The notes under the pieces are model-generated. The model searched no databases. It was given only the letters and a program-made list of their open reading frames with translations, and was not told the origin of the DNA. 10,115 nt of DNA, taken from Caulobacteraceae bacterium. Its GTDB lineage: Bacteria > Pseudomonadota > Alphaproteobacteria > Caulobacterales > Caulobacteraceae. A program made the position numbers and the translations under genes. Where the stretch lies: positions 1 to 10,115 of the forward strand of contig JAQGII010000510.1 in the NCBI GenBank assembly GCA_028291305.1, in the 5' to 3' direction. Shown piece by piece: positions 1 through 7,578 of this stretch (the stretch's first letter is position 1; each line of letters opens with the position of its first letter).

Positions 1-236
1 TCTACCGGACCGAGGACGGCGCCGAGACGGAGCGCACGGTCTGGCCCGTCGCCATCGGCTATATGGAGTATGCGCGGATGCTGGTGGCCTGGTGCGAGCT
101 ACGCTCGGACTTCCGCCACTTCAGGGCAGACCGGGTGGCCGATGCGGTGTTCCTTGACGAGCGCTATCCCGAACGCCCGGCGATCCTGCGGGCGCGGTGG
201 CGCAAAACGGTCCAACTTAGGGTGACGGGGCGTTAG
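1..236 (+). CDS. WYL-domain (YafY-type) transcriptional regulator, C-terminal part
   Basis: The reading frame is open from the window edge (first full codon at base 3) to TAG at 234-236, giving 77 residues. The protein has the pattern of the C-terminal half of a WYL domain: a basic/acidic strand followed by [10 protein letters not shown], then [19 protein letters not shown], which matches the conserved 'LvAwCelR.dfR.Fr.dRi' core of YafY-like proteins. Members are usually about 230 residues, with an N-terminal DeoR-type winged helix-turn-helix that binds DNA and a WYL domain that senses a ligand or nucleic acid. The DNA-binding part would lie to the left of the window. The target genes cannot be told from here. 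The last bases interlock with the convergent ispH gene, so neither gene has its own downstream spacer. The family call is fairly firm; the ligand and role are unknown. Confidence 0.82.
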   Translation, partial: YRTEDGAETERTVWPVAIGYMEYARMLVAWCELRSDFRHFRADRVADAVFLDERYPERPAILRARWRKTVQLRVTGR

Positions 237-1189
237 TTCTCCAACAGCACCCGCGGCAGCTTGAAGGTGACGTTCTCGCGGGTCGGGCTGACCTCTTCGA
301 CCACTAGGTCGTAGCGCTGGCGCAGGGCCTGGATCACCCCGTCCACCAGGATCTCCGGGGCCGAGGCGCCTGCCGACAGCCCGACGGCGGCGACCCCGTT
401 CAGCCAGACCCAGTCGATCTGCGAGGCGTCGTCGACCAGCTTGGCGTCGCGCGCGCCGGCGCGCAGGGCCACCTCCACCAGCCGCAGCGAATTGGACGAG
501 GTCGGCGAGCCCACCACCAGCACCAGGTCGCAGCCGCCCGCCATCCGCTTGATCGCCTCCTGGCGGTTTGTGGTGGCGTAGCAGATGTCTTCCTTCACCG
601 GCCCGGAGATGGCCGGGAAGCGCGCCTGCAGCGCGGCCACGATCCCGGCCGCGTCGTCCACGGACAGGGTGGTCTGGGTGACGAAGGCCAGTTGCTCGGG
701 GTCGGCAGGCGTGAAGGCCCGCACGTCCTCGATCGTCTGGATCAGCGTCACCGCGCCGGACGGCAGTTGGCCCATGGTGCCCAGCACCTCCGGATGGCCC
801 GCGTGGCCGATGAGCAGAACATGCAACCCGTCGTCGAAATGCCGCTGGGTCTCGATATGCACCTTGGAGACCAGGGGACAGGTGGCGTCCAGGTAGAAGA
901 CGCCGCGCCGGTCGGCCTCGGCCGGAACCGACTTGGGCACCCCGTGGGCGGAGAACACCAGCGGCCGGTCGGCCGGGCAGTCCTCCACGCTGTCGATGAA
1001 CACCGCGCCCATGCTGCGCAGGCGCTCGACCACATAGGCGTTGTGCACGATCTCGTGGCGCACATAGATCGGCGCGCCATACTTCTCGATGGCCCGCTCG
1101 ACGATCTGGATCGCCCGCTCGACGCCTGCGCAAAAGCCCCGGGGGCTGGCGAGGAGCACCTTGAGCGCGGGCCGGACCAAAACGTTCAT
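233..1189 (-). CDS. ispH: 4-hydroxy-3-methylbut-2-enyl diphosphate reductase (IspH/LytB)
   Basis: IspH is the last enzyme of the MEP pathway. It reduces HMBPP to IPP and DMAPP in the cytoplasm with a [4Fe-4S] cluster. The 318 residues match the usual length (E. coli about 316). The three cluster cysteines are present: Cys20 in PRGFCAGV, Cys104 in DATCPLV and Cys203 in [11 protein letters not shown]. Substrate-binding residues of the family are also visible: His49 (HEIVHN), His82 (SAHGV), the HAGHPE motif with His132 and Glu134, Thr174 in TQTTLS, and the SSNS motif near 231-234. The start at 1189 is the only reasonable one: an in-frame TAA lies 24 nt upstream, and the cluster motif begins 18 codons in. 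The ribosome binding site is weak (GGA about 9 nt upstream; GGTGAG abuts the ATG). The gene is divergent from the gene at 1334, with a 144-bp shared upstream region, and its TAA overlaps the stop of the WYL gene. No key residue is missing. Confidence 0.97.
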   Translation of the reverse strand: MNVLVRPALKVLLASPRGFCAGVERAIQIVERAIEKYGAPIYVRHEIVHNAYVVERLRSMGAVFIDSVEDCPADRPLVFSAHGVPKSVPAEADRRGVFYLDATCPLVSKVHIETQRHFDDGLHVLLIGHAGHPEVLGTMGQLPSGAVTLIQTIEDVRAFTPADPEQLAFVTQTTLSVDDAAGIVAALQARFPAISGPVKEDICYATTNRQEAIKRMAGGCDLVLVVGSPTSSNSLRLVEVALRAGARDAKLVDDASQIDWVWLNGVAAVGLSAGASAPEILVDGVIQALRQRYDLVVEEVSPTRENVTFKLPRVLLEN

Positions 1190-1333
1190 CTCACCGAATC
1201 CAAAGAGAAATTACGCCACCGGCCGCTGCCACGGTCCGCGCGCGTTGCGGCGCGAGGGAGAAGCCGGTATCTAAGTGACCAACTAGCATAACCGTTCCGG
1301 CGGGTCTTCCCCGCCCTACCCTGTGGAGCGCCC

Positions 1334-2065
1334 ATGCGCCGCCCCCTTATTTGCGCTTTGGTCCTGGCCGTCGCCTGGATTTCCCTGCCCGCGACCTCGG
1401 CGTTCGCCCAGGGCCGCGGCGGCGGCGGTGGTGGTGGTGGTGGTGGTGGCCGCGGTGGCGGCGGCGAAGAGGACCCGGACGCGAAGAAGAAGAAGGACGA
1501 CGAATGGGGCGACAAGCAGGCGCCTCTGCCGGCCCTGCGCAACGCCGGCCCCTGCCCTTACGTCAAGGTGCTCTATGACGCCGCCCGCTACGTCGAGCTG
1601 AAGGACAACCGCGAGGCCGCCGCGGCCGTCGGCTACACCGGCGAGATTCAGGGCCTGTCCTCCTCCTGCCAGTACAAGAGCGACGACCCGATCAAGGTCG
1701 AGATGCAGATCCTGTTCGGCCTGGGCAAGGGCCCGCAGGCGTCCGGCTCGGCCAAGACCTATCGCTATTGGGTGGCGGTGACCGACCGCAACCTGGAGGT
1801 CATCGCCAAGGAATACTTCAACCTGCCGGTCACCTTCGCCCCCGGCGAAGACCGCACCCTGGTCACCGACAAGGTCTACGGGATCACCATCCCCCGCGCC
1901 AAGTCCACCGTCTCGGGCTCCAACTTCGAGGTCCTGGTCGGCTTCGACGTGACGCCACAGATGGTCGCCTTCAACCGCGACGGCAAACGTTTCCGTCCCA
2001 ACGCGTCCGCCGTAACCGCCGCCGCCGCCTCCGCCGCCGCTCCGGGGCCCGCCGCCAAGCAATGA
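1334..2065 (+). CDS. Exported Gly-rich protein of unknown function, translationally coupled to argS
   Basis: This is a 243-residue protein that I do not recognise by function. It starts with a classic Sec signal peptide: MRRP, a hydrophobic core to about residue 20, and a likely signal peptidase I cut after AFA (residue 25). Next come a Gly tract (residues 27-44: eleven glycines, Arg, four glycines), an acidic/lysine stretch (45-56), and a compact domain from about 64 to 225. That domain has two cysteines, Cys74 ([18 protein letters not shown]) and Cys112 (SSSCQY), which probably form a disulfide in the periplasm, and a conserved-looking block [10 protein letters not shown] / EYFNLPVTF / [15 protein letters not shown]. 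The tail is Ala/Pro-rich. The start has GGAG at 1325-1328, 5 nt before ATG. The stop TGA overlaps the argS ATG. I infer a periplasmic or envelope-associated beta-rich protein; the Gly tract looks like a flexible linker. The function is unknown. Confidence 0.85.
   Translation: MRRPLICALVLAVAWISLPATSAFAQGRGGGGGGGGGGGRGGGGEEDPDAKKKKDDEWGDKQAPLPALRNAGPCPYVKVLYDAARYVELKDNREAAAAVGYTGEIQGLSSSCQYKSDDPIKVEMQILFGLGKGPQASGSAKTYRYWVAVTDRNLEVIAKEYFNLPVTFAPGEDRTLVTDKVYGITIPRAKSTVSGSNFEVLVGFDVTPQMVAFNRDGKRFRPNASAVTAAAASAAAPGPAAKQ
1427..1447 (+). repeat. (GGT)7 trinucleotide tract inside the Gly-rich linker
   Basis: Seven perfect GGT codons in a row, flanked by GGC codons, encode most of the glycine run just after the signal peptide. 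The switch from the GGC used elsewhere to a pure GGT array is a microsatellite-like pattern. Because the unit is three bases, gain or loss of units would change linker length without a frameshift. Confidence 0.9.
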
Positions 2066-3816
2066 GCGACCTGAAACGGGTTCTCGGCGAAGCGGTCGGC
2101 GCCGCCTTCGCGGCCGAAGGCTTGTCCGCCGACCATGGCCGCGTCACCGTCAGCGACCGTCCCGACCTCGCCGATTTCCAGAGCAACGGAGCCCTGGCCG
2201 CCGCCAAGGCCGCCGGCCGCAACCCGCGCGAGATCGCGGCCAAGGTGGTCGAGCACCTGAAGTCCGACCCCCGCCTGGCCTCCATCGAGATCGCCGGCCC
2301 GGGCTTCGTCAACATGCGCCTGACCGGCGAGGCGTTGACGGAGCGCGCCCGCCAGATCGCCGCCGATCCGCGCGCCGGCGCCCCGGCGGTCGAGCAACCG
2401 CGCCGGGTGCTGGTCGACTACGGCGGCCCCAACGTGGCCAAGCCCATGCACGTGGGCCACCTGCGCTCGTCGATCATAGGGGAGTCGCTGAAGCGGCTGT
2501 TCCGCTTCCTCGGCGACGAGGTGGTGGGCGACGCCCACTTCGGCGACTGGGGCTTCCAGATGGGCCTGCTGATCGTGGCGGCGTCCGACGAGAACCCCGC
2601 CTGGGCGCGCGTGGCCGAACAGGATGAGGGCGAGATCGAGGACTTGGGCCTCGACGTGCTCGACCGCCTCTATCCGATGGCCGCCGGCCGCGCCAAGGAA
2701 GACAAGGACTACCGCGACCGCGCCCGCCGGGCGACCGCCGAGCTGCAGTCCGGCAAGCCGGGATACCTGCGCCTGTGGCGCCATTTCGTCGAGGTCAGCC
2801 GCACCGCCCTGAAGCGCGAGTTCGCCGCGCTGGGGGTGGAGTTCGACCTGTGGAAAGGCGAAAGCGACGCCGACCCCCTGATCCCGCAGATGGTCGAGGA
2901 CCTCAAGGCCAAGGGCCTGCTGGTCGAGGACCAGGGCGCCCAGATCGTGCGCATCAACCGCGAGGGCGACAAGCGCGAGCTGCCGCCCCTGCTGGTGATC
3001 TCGTCGGAAGGCTCGGCCATGTACGGCACCACCGACCTGGCCACCGTGCTCGACCGCCGGCGCAGCTTCGATCCGCACCTGATCCTCTATGTCGTGGACC
3101 AGCGCCAGGCCGACCATTTCGAGCAGGTGTTCCGCGCCTCATACCTGGTCGGCTATGCCGAGGAAGGCTCGCTGGAGCATCTCGGCTTCGGCACCATGAA
3201 CGGGCCCGACGGCAAGCCGTTCAAGACCCGCGAGGGCGGGGTGCTCAAGCTGCACGACCTGATCGAGATGGCCCGTGAAAAGGCCCGCCAGCGGCTGCAC
3301 GAAGCGGGACTCGGGGCCGAGCTGTCGCCCGAGGACTTCGAGGGCACGGCGGACAAGGTGGCCGTGGCGGCCATCAAGTTCGCCGACCTGCAGAACTTCC
3401 GCGGGACCAGCTACATCTTCGACCTCGACCGCTTCACCAGCTTCGAGGGCAAGACCGGCCCCTATCTGCTCTACCAGTCGGTGCGCATCAAGTCCCTGTT
3501 GCGCAAGGCCGAGGGCGAGGGCCACGCGGCCGGCCCGATCGTCATCGACGAGGCGGCCGAGCGCGAGCTGGCCCTGACGCTGGACGCCATCGACGCGGCC
3601 ATGACCGAGGCCTACGCCAAGCGCGCGCCCAACTTCCTGGCCGAGCACGCCTACCGCCTGTCGCAGAGCTTCTCCAAGTTCTACGCCGCCTGCCCGGTGC
3701 TGGCCGCGCCGACGCCGCAGCTGCGCGCCTCGCTCCTGGCCCTGGCCCAGACGACCCTGCGCCAGATGGAGACGGTGCTGGCCCTGCTCGGCATCGCCAC
3801 GCCCGAGCGGATGTAG
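2062..3816 (+). CDS. argS: Arginyl-tRNA synthetase (ArgRS)
   Basis: ArgRS is a class Ia synthetase that joins arginine to tRNA-Arg in the cytoplasm. From ATG 2062 the protein is 584 residues, normal for the bacterial family (about 550-600). Domains in order: N-terminal additional domain for the tRNA D-loop (about 1-90, with [15 protein letters not shown] and [11 protein letters not shown]); the Rossmann catalytic core with the HIGH motif as HVGH at 130-133, preceded by Lys127 in [10 protein letters not shown]; the GDWGFQMG block; [15 protein letters not shown]; the KMSK-equivalent loop KPFKTREGG at 385-393, which lacks a canonical KMSK as is common in ArgRS; and the C-terminal DALR anticodon-binding domain starting at [15 protein letters not shown] (from 466) and ending PERM. 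The frame is open further upstream, but that part overlaps the preceding gene and has no ArgRS homology. The start overlaps the preceding stop (ATGA), and no Shine-Dalgarno sequence lies just before it, so translation probably depends on re-initiation. Confidence 0.97.
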   Translation: MSDLKRVLGEAVGAAFAAEGLSADHGRVTVSDRPDLADFQSNGALAAAKAAGRNPREIAAKVVEHLKSDPRLASIEIAGPGFVNMRLTGEALTERARQIAADPRAGAPAVEQPRRVLVDYGGPNVAKPMHVGHLRSSIIGESLKRLFRFLGDEVVGDAHFGDWGFQMGLLIVAASDENPAWARVAEQDEGEIEDLGLDVLDRLYPMAAGRAKEDKDYRDRARRATAELQSGKPGYLRLWRHFVEVSRTALKREFAALGVEFDLWKGESDADPLIPQMVEDLKAKGLLVEDQGAQIVRINREGDKRELPPLLVISSEGSAMYGTTDLATVLDRRRSFDPHLILYVVDQRQADHFEQVFRASYLVGYAEEGSLEHLGFGTMNGPDGKPFKTREGGVLKLHDLIEMAREKARQRLHEAGLGAELSPEDFEGTADKVAVAAIKFADLQNFRGTSYIFDLDRFTSFEGKTGPYLLYQSVRIKSLLRKAEGEGHAAGPIVIDEAAERELALTLDAIDAAMTEAYAKRAPNFLAEHAYRLSQSFSKFYAACPVLAAPTPQLRASLLALAQTTLRQMETVLALLGIATPERM

Positions 3817-3868
3817 GCTGGCGGGCCGCGGTTGCGTATCGTGCGAGGGTGACGACTCGCCGCCGGCC

Positions 3869-4321
3869 ATGACATTGCGCCAGACATGGATGCGCAGCGC
3901 CCTCCTGGGTCTGGCGCTGGCGGTCGCCTGCGGCTGCGCCGAGGCGGCCCCGTTCGCCATCCGCTACGCCGGCGCTGCCACCGCCATCGCCGTCGACGAG
4001 GGGACCATCGCTCCCTTCGGCGTGAACCGCACCGCCTGGGCCTACGAGTTCTTCAAGTCCAAGGGCGAGCGGGTGCAGATCCTGGCCATGCGCAAGGTCG
4101 TCGACTGCCGCGCCCGCCGCGAACGCAACCTGGCCGTCCACGGCTACCTGGCCGCCGGGGTGCGGGTCGCCGTCACCGGCCCCGACCGCGCCTGGACGCC
4201 CATGCTCAGGGGCTCCAACAGCGACTATATCCTGGCGCTGATCTGCAAGGGCCGGGATGGCGCGTGGACAAGGGTGCGGGCGGGAACGGTGTTCGAGCTG
4301 TACAGGGCGGCGTGGCGGTGA
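3869..4321 (+). CDS. Small exported protein, possibly surface-adhesin E-like
   Basis: This 150-residue protein begins with a signal peptide (MTLRQTWMRS, then hydrophobic residues 11-20) and a probable signal peptidase I cut after AEA near residue 26. The cysteines at 21 and 23 do not make a good lipobox. The mature part has a short beta-rich pattern: IAVDEGTIAPFG (40-51), a Trp at 57, VVDCRARRER with Cys80, a Gly-containing turn, then W109-TPMLRGSNSDYILALIC with Cys126. The order Asp, Trp, Cys, Trp-Pro, Gly-Ser, Cys is what I would expect of the surface-adhesin E-type domain often found in small secreted proteobacterial proteins, but this is a pattern resemblance and is not verified. The two cysteines probably form a disulfide. 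The start is uncertain: ATG 3869 has GAGGG 19 nt upstream, too far to be ideal, and ATG 3890 (residue 8) is an alternative. It lies 52 nt after argS and could be read through from it. Confidence 0.75.
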   Translation: MTLRQTWMRSALLGLALAVACGCAEAAPFAIRYAGAATAIAVDEGTIAPFGVNRTAWAYEFFKSKGERVQILAMRKVVDCRARRERNLAVHGYLAAGVRVAVTGPDRAWTPMLRGSNSDYILALICKGRDGAWTRVRAGTVFELYRAAWR

Positions 4322-4402
4322 GGGGGCGGTGGGGACTGAAGGCTGTACCTGACTCATAGGCAACGTCTGGAAGGTCTAGGGACCCTCCCCCCACGCCCTC
4401 GG

Positions 4403-4431
4403 TTGACTCCCCCCGCCCCTTCGCCCACCTT
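4403..4431 (+). promoter_or_regulatory. Possible gcv promoter (weak)
   Basis: TTGACT at 4403-4408 is a good -35 element and lies just upstream of the riboswitch, where the gcv promoter is expected. No convincing -10 hexamer follows at 16-18 nt (at 17 nt the sequence is CACCTT). The rest of 4322-4402 holds nothing else I can name beyond a 4-bp GGTC/GACC palindrome at 4373-4384. This is a position-based guess. Confidence 0.22.
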
Positions 4432-4441
4432 GAGTGGGCTC

Positions 4442-4617
4442 TCGCGGGAGAGACCGGAATTCGATTCCGGAGCCGAAGGCGCAACCACCCCGGAAACGCT
4501 CAGGCAAAAGGACCGCGACGGCTAAGTCACGCTGGAAAGTAGCGGCCCATCGGGTCGCTCGCCGACGGAGCAAGGGCCCCTCGAGGGGCTCGGAATCTCT
4601 CAGGCTCAAGGACAGCG
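4442..4617 (+). promoter_or_regulatory. Tandem glycine riboswitch (gcvT type), two aptamers
   Basis: Two glycine aptamers lie head to tail just upstream of gcvT. Aptamer I: P1 TCGCGG (4442-4447) pairs with CCGCGA (4513-4518). It then has GGGAGAGA (4446-4453), a 7-bp P2 hairpin CCGGAAT/ATTCCGG (4454-4460/4464-4470), the conserved GCCGAAGGCGCAA (4472-4484), and CTCAGGCAAAAGGAC (4499-4513). Aptamer II: P1 CGCTG (4530-4534) pairs with CAGCG (4613-4617). It has GGAAAGT in place of GGAGAGA, an 8-bp P2 hairpin (4541-4548/4552-4559, one G-U), GCCGACGGAGCAA (4561-4573), a GCCCC/GGGGC P3 hairpin (4576-4589), and CTCAGG...AAGGACAG (4599-4615). Linker: about 11 nt. In this class glycine binding turns on the glycine cleavage genes so that excess glycine is catabolised. 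The placement before gcvT fits exactly. Recognition rests on the conserved core blocks and both closing stems. Confidence 0.95.
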
Positions 4618-4673
4618 GGGGTGTGCGATCAGGCGGAGTCCGCCCGGCGCGCCCACGCAGACTTGGAGCCCGG
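4603..4673 (+). promoter_or_regulatory. Putative riboswitch expression platform sequestering the gcvT ribosome binding site
   Basis: The gcvT Shine-Dalgarno sequence is TTGGAG at 4663-4668, 5 nt before ATG 4674. The stretch CTTG(G)AGCC at 4662-4670 can pair with GGCTCAAG at 4603-4610 over 8 bp with one bulged G. The second segment is part of the conserved 3' strand of aptamer II, so ligand-bound aptamer and SD-blocking helix should exclude each other. Between them a separate hairpin can form (GGGTGTGC 4619-4626 with GCGCGCCC 4647-4654, two G-U pairs, enclosing GGCGG/CCGCC at 4632-4644). There is no U-tract, which argues against an intrinsic terminator. The structure is inferred by hand pairing only. 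Confidence 0.5.
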
Positions 4674-5828
4674 ATGTCCGACCAACCGCTCAAACGCACT
4701 CCCCTCCATCCGGCGCACCAGGCGCTGGGCGCTCGCTTTGTCCCGTTCGCCGGCTACGACATGCCCGTGCAGTACGCGGGCGGCGTCCTCGCCGAGCACC
4801 GCTGGACGCGCGAGCACGCCGGCCTGTTCGACGTCTCGCACATGGGCCCTGCCGTCCTCACCCTGGACGAGCCCACCGGCGATGCCGACGCCGACCACGC
4901 CGCCGTCGCCGCGGCTCTGGAGCCGCTGGTCCCCGGCGACATCGTCGGCCTGAAGCGCGGCCAGCAGCGCTACACCCTGCTGCTCAACGCCTCGGGCGGG
5001 GTGATCGACGACCTGATGGTCGCCCGCCCGCTGGACGAGGGCCGCCAGGGCTCGCTTTATCTGGTGGTCAACGCCGGGACCAAGGAGGGCGACTTCGCCC
5101 TGATCGGCCAGGCGGCCGCCGGCAAGGCGACCCTGCACCCCCTCGCGGGCCACGCCCTGGTCGCCCTGCAGGGGCCCGAAGCCGCGGCGGTGCTGGAGGC
5201 GCTGCTGCCCGAGGCCGCCGACCTGGTGTTCATGCAGACGGCGGTGATGCACTGGCAGGGCGAGGAGTTGACCGTGTCCCGCTCCGGCTACACCGGCGAG
5301 GACGGCTTCGAGATCCTGGTCGCCGACGCCGCCGCCCCCGCCCTGTGGGCCCGCCTGCTGGACGACGCGCGGGTGCGCGCCATCGGCCTGGGCGCGCGGG
5401 ATTCCCTGCGCCTGGAAGCCGGCCTGCCCCTCTACGGCCATGACCTGGACGAGACTGTCTCTCCGGTCGAGGCGGGGCTCGCCTTCGCCCTGTCCAAGCG
5501 CCGCCGGCTGGCCGGCGACTTCCCCGGCGCCGCCCGCCTCCAGGCCGAGCTGGACGCCGGCCCGTCCCGCGTCCGCGTCGGCCTGAAGGTGCAGGGCGCC
5601 CCGGCCCGCGAGGGCGCGCAGATCGCCGATGCGGACGGCAGGATCGTCGGCCGGGTCACCAGCGGCGGCTTTTCGCCCAGCCTGTCGGCGCCGATCGCGC
5701 TCGGCTTCGTCCCGCCCGCCCTGTCCCACCCCGGCTGCGTCCTGAACGTCATCGTCCGCGGCAAGGCGCAGCCCGCCGAGGTCGCGCCCCTGCCCTTCGT
5801 CGCCCACCGCTACGCGCGTAAAGCCTGA
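4674..5828 (+). CDS. gcvT: Glycine cleavage system T-protein (aminomethyltransferase)
   Basis: GcvT takes the aminomethyl group held on the lipoyl arm of GcvH, transfers the one-carbon unit to tetrahydrofolate (giving 5,10-methylene-THF) and releases ammonia. From ATG 4674 it is 384 residues, typical for the family. Motifs: [26 protein letters not shown] at the N-terminus; [12 protein letters not shown] (47-58); [18 protein letters not shown] (99-116), which carries the catalytic Asp in the IDD motif; the folate-site block [11 protein letters not shown] (about 203-213); [14 protein letters not shown]; and the C-terminal beta-barrel with [13 protein letters not shown]. The frame stays open upstream to ATG 4434, but that stretch is the riboswitch. 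The start is fixed by TTGGAG at 4663-4668 and by homology beginning just after it. It is the first gene of the gcv operon, under the tandem glycine riboswitch. The gap to gcvH is 14 nt. Confidence 0.97.
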   Translation: MSDQPLKRTPLHPAHQALGARFVPFAGYDMPVQYAGGVLAEHRWTREHAGLFDVSHMGPAVLTLDEPTGDADADHAAVAAALEPLVPGDIVGLKRGQQRYTLLLNASGGVIDDLMVARPLDEGRQGSLYLVVNAGTKEGDFALIGQAAAGKATLHPLAGHALVALQGPEAAAVLEALLPEAADLVFMQTAVMHWQGEELTVSRSGYTGEDGFEILVADAAAPALWARLLDDARVRAIGLGARDSLRLEAGLPLYGHDLDETVSPVEAGLAFALSKRRRLAGDFPGAARLQAELDAGPSRVRVGLKVQGAPAREGAQIADADGRIVGRVTSGGFSPSLSAPIALGFVPPALSHPGCVLNVIVRGKAQPAEVAPLPFVAHRYARKA

Positions 5829-5842
5829 CCAGGAGCCCCACC

Positions 5843-6208
5843 ATGCACTTCACCAAGGACCACGAATGGGTCGAGCTTGACGGCGACGTCGCCACCGTCG
5901 GCATCACCGCCTATGCCGCCGGGCAGCTGGGCGACGTGGTGTTCGTCGAGGTGCCCGAGATCGGCAAGGCGCTGAAGGCCGGCGACGGCATGGCCGTGGT
6001 CGAGAGCGTCAAGGCGGCGTCGGACGTCTACGCCCCGGTCTCCGGCGAGGTGGTCGCGGCCAACGGCGACCTGCCGGGCACCCCGGAAATGGTCAACCAG
6101 GACCCCGAGAGGGGCGCCTGGATCGCCCGGATCAAGGTCGCCGACAAGAGCCAGGTCGACGCCCTGATGGACCGTCCGGCCTACGAAGCCTTCCTCGACA
6201 CCCTCTAG
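5843..6208 (+). CDS. gcvH: Glycine cleavage system H-protein (lipoyl carrier)
   Basis: GcvH is the small lipoylated shuttle that carries the aminomethyl intermediate from P-protein to T-protein and is then re-oxidised by L-protein. It is 121 residues, within the usual 120-130. The lipoyl-attachment site is Lys57 in [14 protein letters not shown], and the N-terminal [12 protein letters not shown] and [22 protein letters not shown] blocks are typical. The usual 'VNEAL' after GEVV is AANGDL here, and the end of the fold reads [14 protein letters not shown]; both are mild variants that keep the fold. The SD is AGGAG at 5831-5835, 7 nt before ATG and 2 nt after the gcvT stop. The stop TAG overlaps the SD of gcvPA. 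Confidence 0.98.
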   Translation: MHFTKDHEWVELDGDVATVGITAYAAGQLGDVVFVEVPEIGKALKAGDGMAVVESVKAASDVYAPVSGEVVAANGDLPGTPEMVNQDPERGAWIARIKVADKSQVDALMDRPAYEAFLDTL

Positions 6209-6216
6209 GAACCCGC

Positions 6217-7578
6217 ATGCGCTACCTGCCCCTCACCGCCGACGACCGCGCCGAGATGCTCGGCGTCATCGGCGTCGCCGACATCGACGCCCTGTTCGTA
6301 GACACCCCGGCCTCGGCCCGCCTGGCCGGCCCCGTCGGCCTGCCCCGCCACCAGGGCGAGCTGGAGGTCGAGCGCGAACTGGCCCGCCTGGCCGCGCGCA
6401 ACCGGCCGGCCGGCGCCGGGCCCTCCTTCTGCGGCGCGGGGGCCTATCGCCACCACGTCCCCGCCAGCGTGGACCACATCATCCAGCGCTCCGAGTTCCT
6501 GACCAGCTACACGCCCTACCAGCCCGAGATCGCCCAGGGCACGCTGCAGGTGCTGTTCGAGTTCCAGACCCAGGTCGCCGCCCTGACCGGCATGGATGTG
6601 GCCAACGCCTCGATGTACGACGGCTCCACCGCCTGCGCCGAGGCGGTGATGATGGCCGCGCGCGTCACTCGCCGCGCCAAGGCGGTCCTGTCGGGCGGTC
6701 TGCATCCCCACTACGCCCAGACCACCCACACCCTGGCCCAGGTCGCCGGCGTGCAAACCGTTCGCCTGGCGGCCAAGGTCGACGCCGAGGCCGAGGTGAT
6801 CGCCGCCATCGACGGCGAGACCGCCTGCGTGGTGGTGCAGACCCCCAACATCTTCGGCCAGGTCACCGACGTGACCGCCATCGCCGAGGCCGCCCACGCG
6901 GCCGGCGCCCTGCTGATCGTGGTGACCACCGAGGCGGTGTCCTATGGCCTGCTCAAATCCCCCGGCGAGATGGGCGCGGACATCGCCGTGGCCGAGGGCC
7001 AGTCGATCGGCAACGGCCTGAACTTCGGCGGGCCCTACGTCGGCCTGTTCGCCGTGCGCGACAGGTTCGTGCGCCAGATGCCCGGCCGCCTGTGCGGCGA
7101 GACCGTTGACGCCGAGGGCAAGCGCGGCTTCGTCCTCACCCTGTCCACCCGCGAGCAGCATATCCGCCGCGACAAGGCCACCTCCAACATCTGCACCAAC
7201 TCGGGCCTCTGCGCCCTGGCCTTCACCATCCACATGAGCCTGCTGGGCGAGGCCGGCCTGCGCCAGCTCGCCCTGATCAACCACGCCAAGGCCCGGCGGT
7301 TGAAGGCGGCGCTGGAGGGCGTCGAGGGCGTGCAGGTGCTCACCACCCGCTTCTTCAACGAACTGGCGGTGCGCCTGCCGATGGACGCCGCCGAGGCGGT
7401 CGAGATCATGGCCGGCAACGACATCCTGGCCGGCGTGCCCTATTCGCGGCTCGACCCGCAGGCCGGCCTCGACGACGTGCTGCTGCTGGCCGTCACCGAA
7501 ACCACCCAGGACGGCGACATCGACCTGCTCGCCCGCGTCCTGCCCAAGATGCTTGCCGGCAAGAAGGGGATCGCATGA
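6217..7578 (+). CDS. gcvPA: Glycine dehydrogenase (decarboxylating) subunit 1, P-protein alpha
   Basis: This is the N-terminal half of the P-protein, a separate gene in this lineage. With GcvPB it forms an alpha2-beta2 enzyme that decarboxylates glycine and loads the aminomethyl group on GcvH. The 453 residues match subunit 1 (about 440-450). Recognisable blocks: [20 protein letters not shown] at the N-terminus; [32 protein letters not shown]; the [17 protein letters not shown] block (about 131-147); [13 protein letters not shown]; and the [19 protein letters not shown] segment near 309-327. The PLP lysine is not expected here; it lies in GcvPB. The SD is TAGGA at 6206-6210, overlapping the gcvH stop, 6 nt before ATG. 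The stop TGA overlaps the gcvPB ATG, so the two subunits are made in coupled fashion, which suits a 1:1 complex. Confidence 0.97.
   Translation: MRYLPLTADDRAEMLGVIGVADIDALFVDTPASARLAGPVGLPRHQGELEVERELARLAARNRPAGAGPSFCGAGAYRHHVPASVDHIIQRSEFLTSYTPYQPEIAQGTLQVLFEFQTQVAALTGMDVANASMYDGSTACAEAVMMAARVTRRAKAVLSGGLHPHYAQTTHTLAQVAGVQTVRLAAKVDAEAEVIAAIDGETACVVVQTPNIFGQVTDVTAIAEAAHAAGALLIVVTTEAVSYGLLKSPGEMGADIAVAEGQSIGNGLNFGGPYVGLFAVRDRFVRQMPGRLCGETVDAEGKRGFVLTLSTREQHIRRDKATSNICTNSGLCALAFTIHMSLLGEAGLRQLALINHAKARRLKAALEGVEGVQVLTTRFFNELAVRLPMDAAEAVEIMAGNDILAGVPYSRLDPQAGLDDVLLLAVTETTQDGDIDLLARVLPKMLAGKKGIA

Noticed and set aside
99..1133. Minus-strand open frame of about 344 codons over ispH and the WYL gene
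   Set aside because: It overlaps ispH in another frame on the same strand, runs past its end, and gives Arg/Gly/Pro-rich noise, while ispH has all catalytic motifs.
1190..1333. Divergent promoters between ispH and the Gly-rich gene
   Set aside because: TTGCGG (1245-1250) and TATCTA (1268-1273) are 17 nt apart, but each matches consensus at only about half the positions; no convincing minus-strand pair was found either, so I do not list a promoter.
1768..2061. Upstream in-frame extension of argS from ATG 1768
   Set aside because: It overlaps the exported Gly-rich gene in another frame and yields Arg/Pro/His-rich text with no ArgRS similarity; the normal ArgRS N-terminus starts at 2062.
4632..4654. 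Intrinsic terminator in the gcvT leader
   Set aside because: A stable hairpin exists, but it is followed by CACGCAGAC with no T run, so transcription termination at this point is unlikely.
4434..4673. An 80-codon in-frame N-terminal extension of gcvT from ATG 4434
   Set aside because: The stretch is the tandem glycine riboswitch; GcvT homology begins right after ATG 4674, which has its own SD at 4663-4668.
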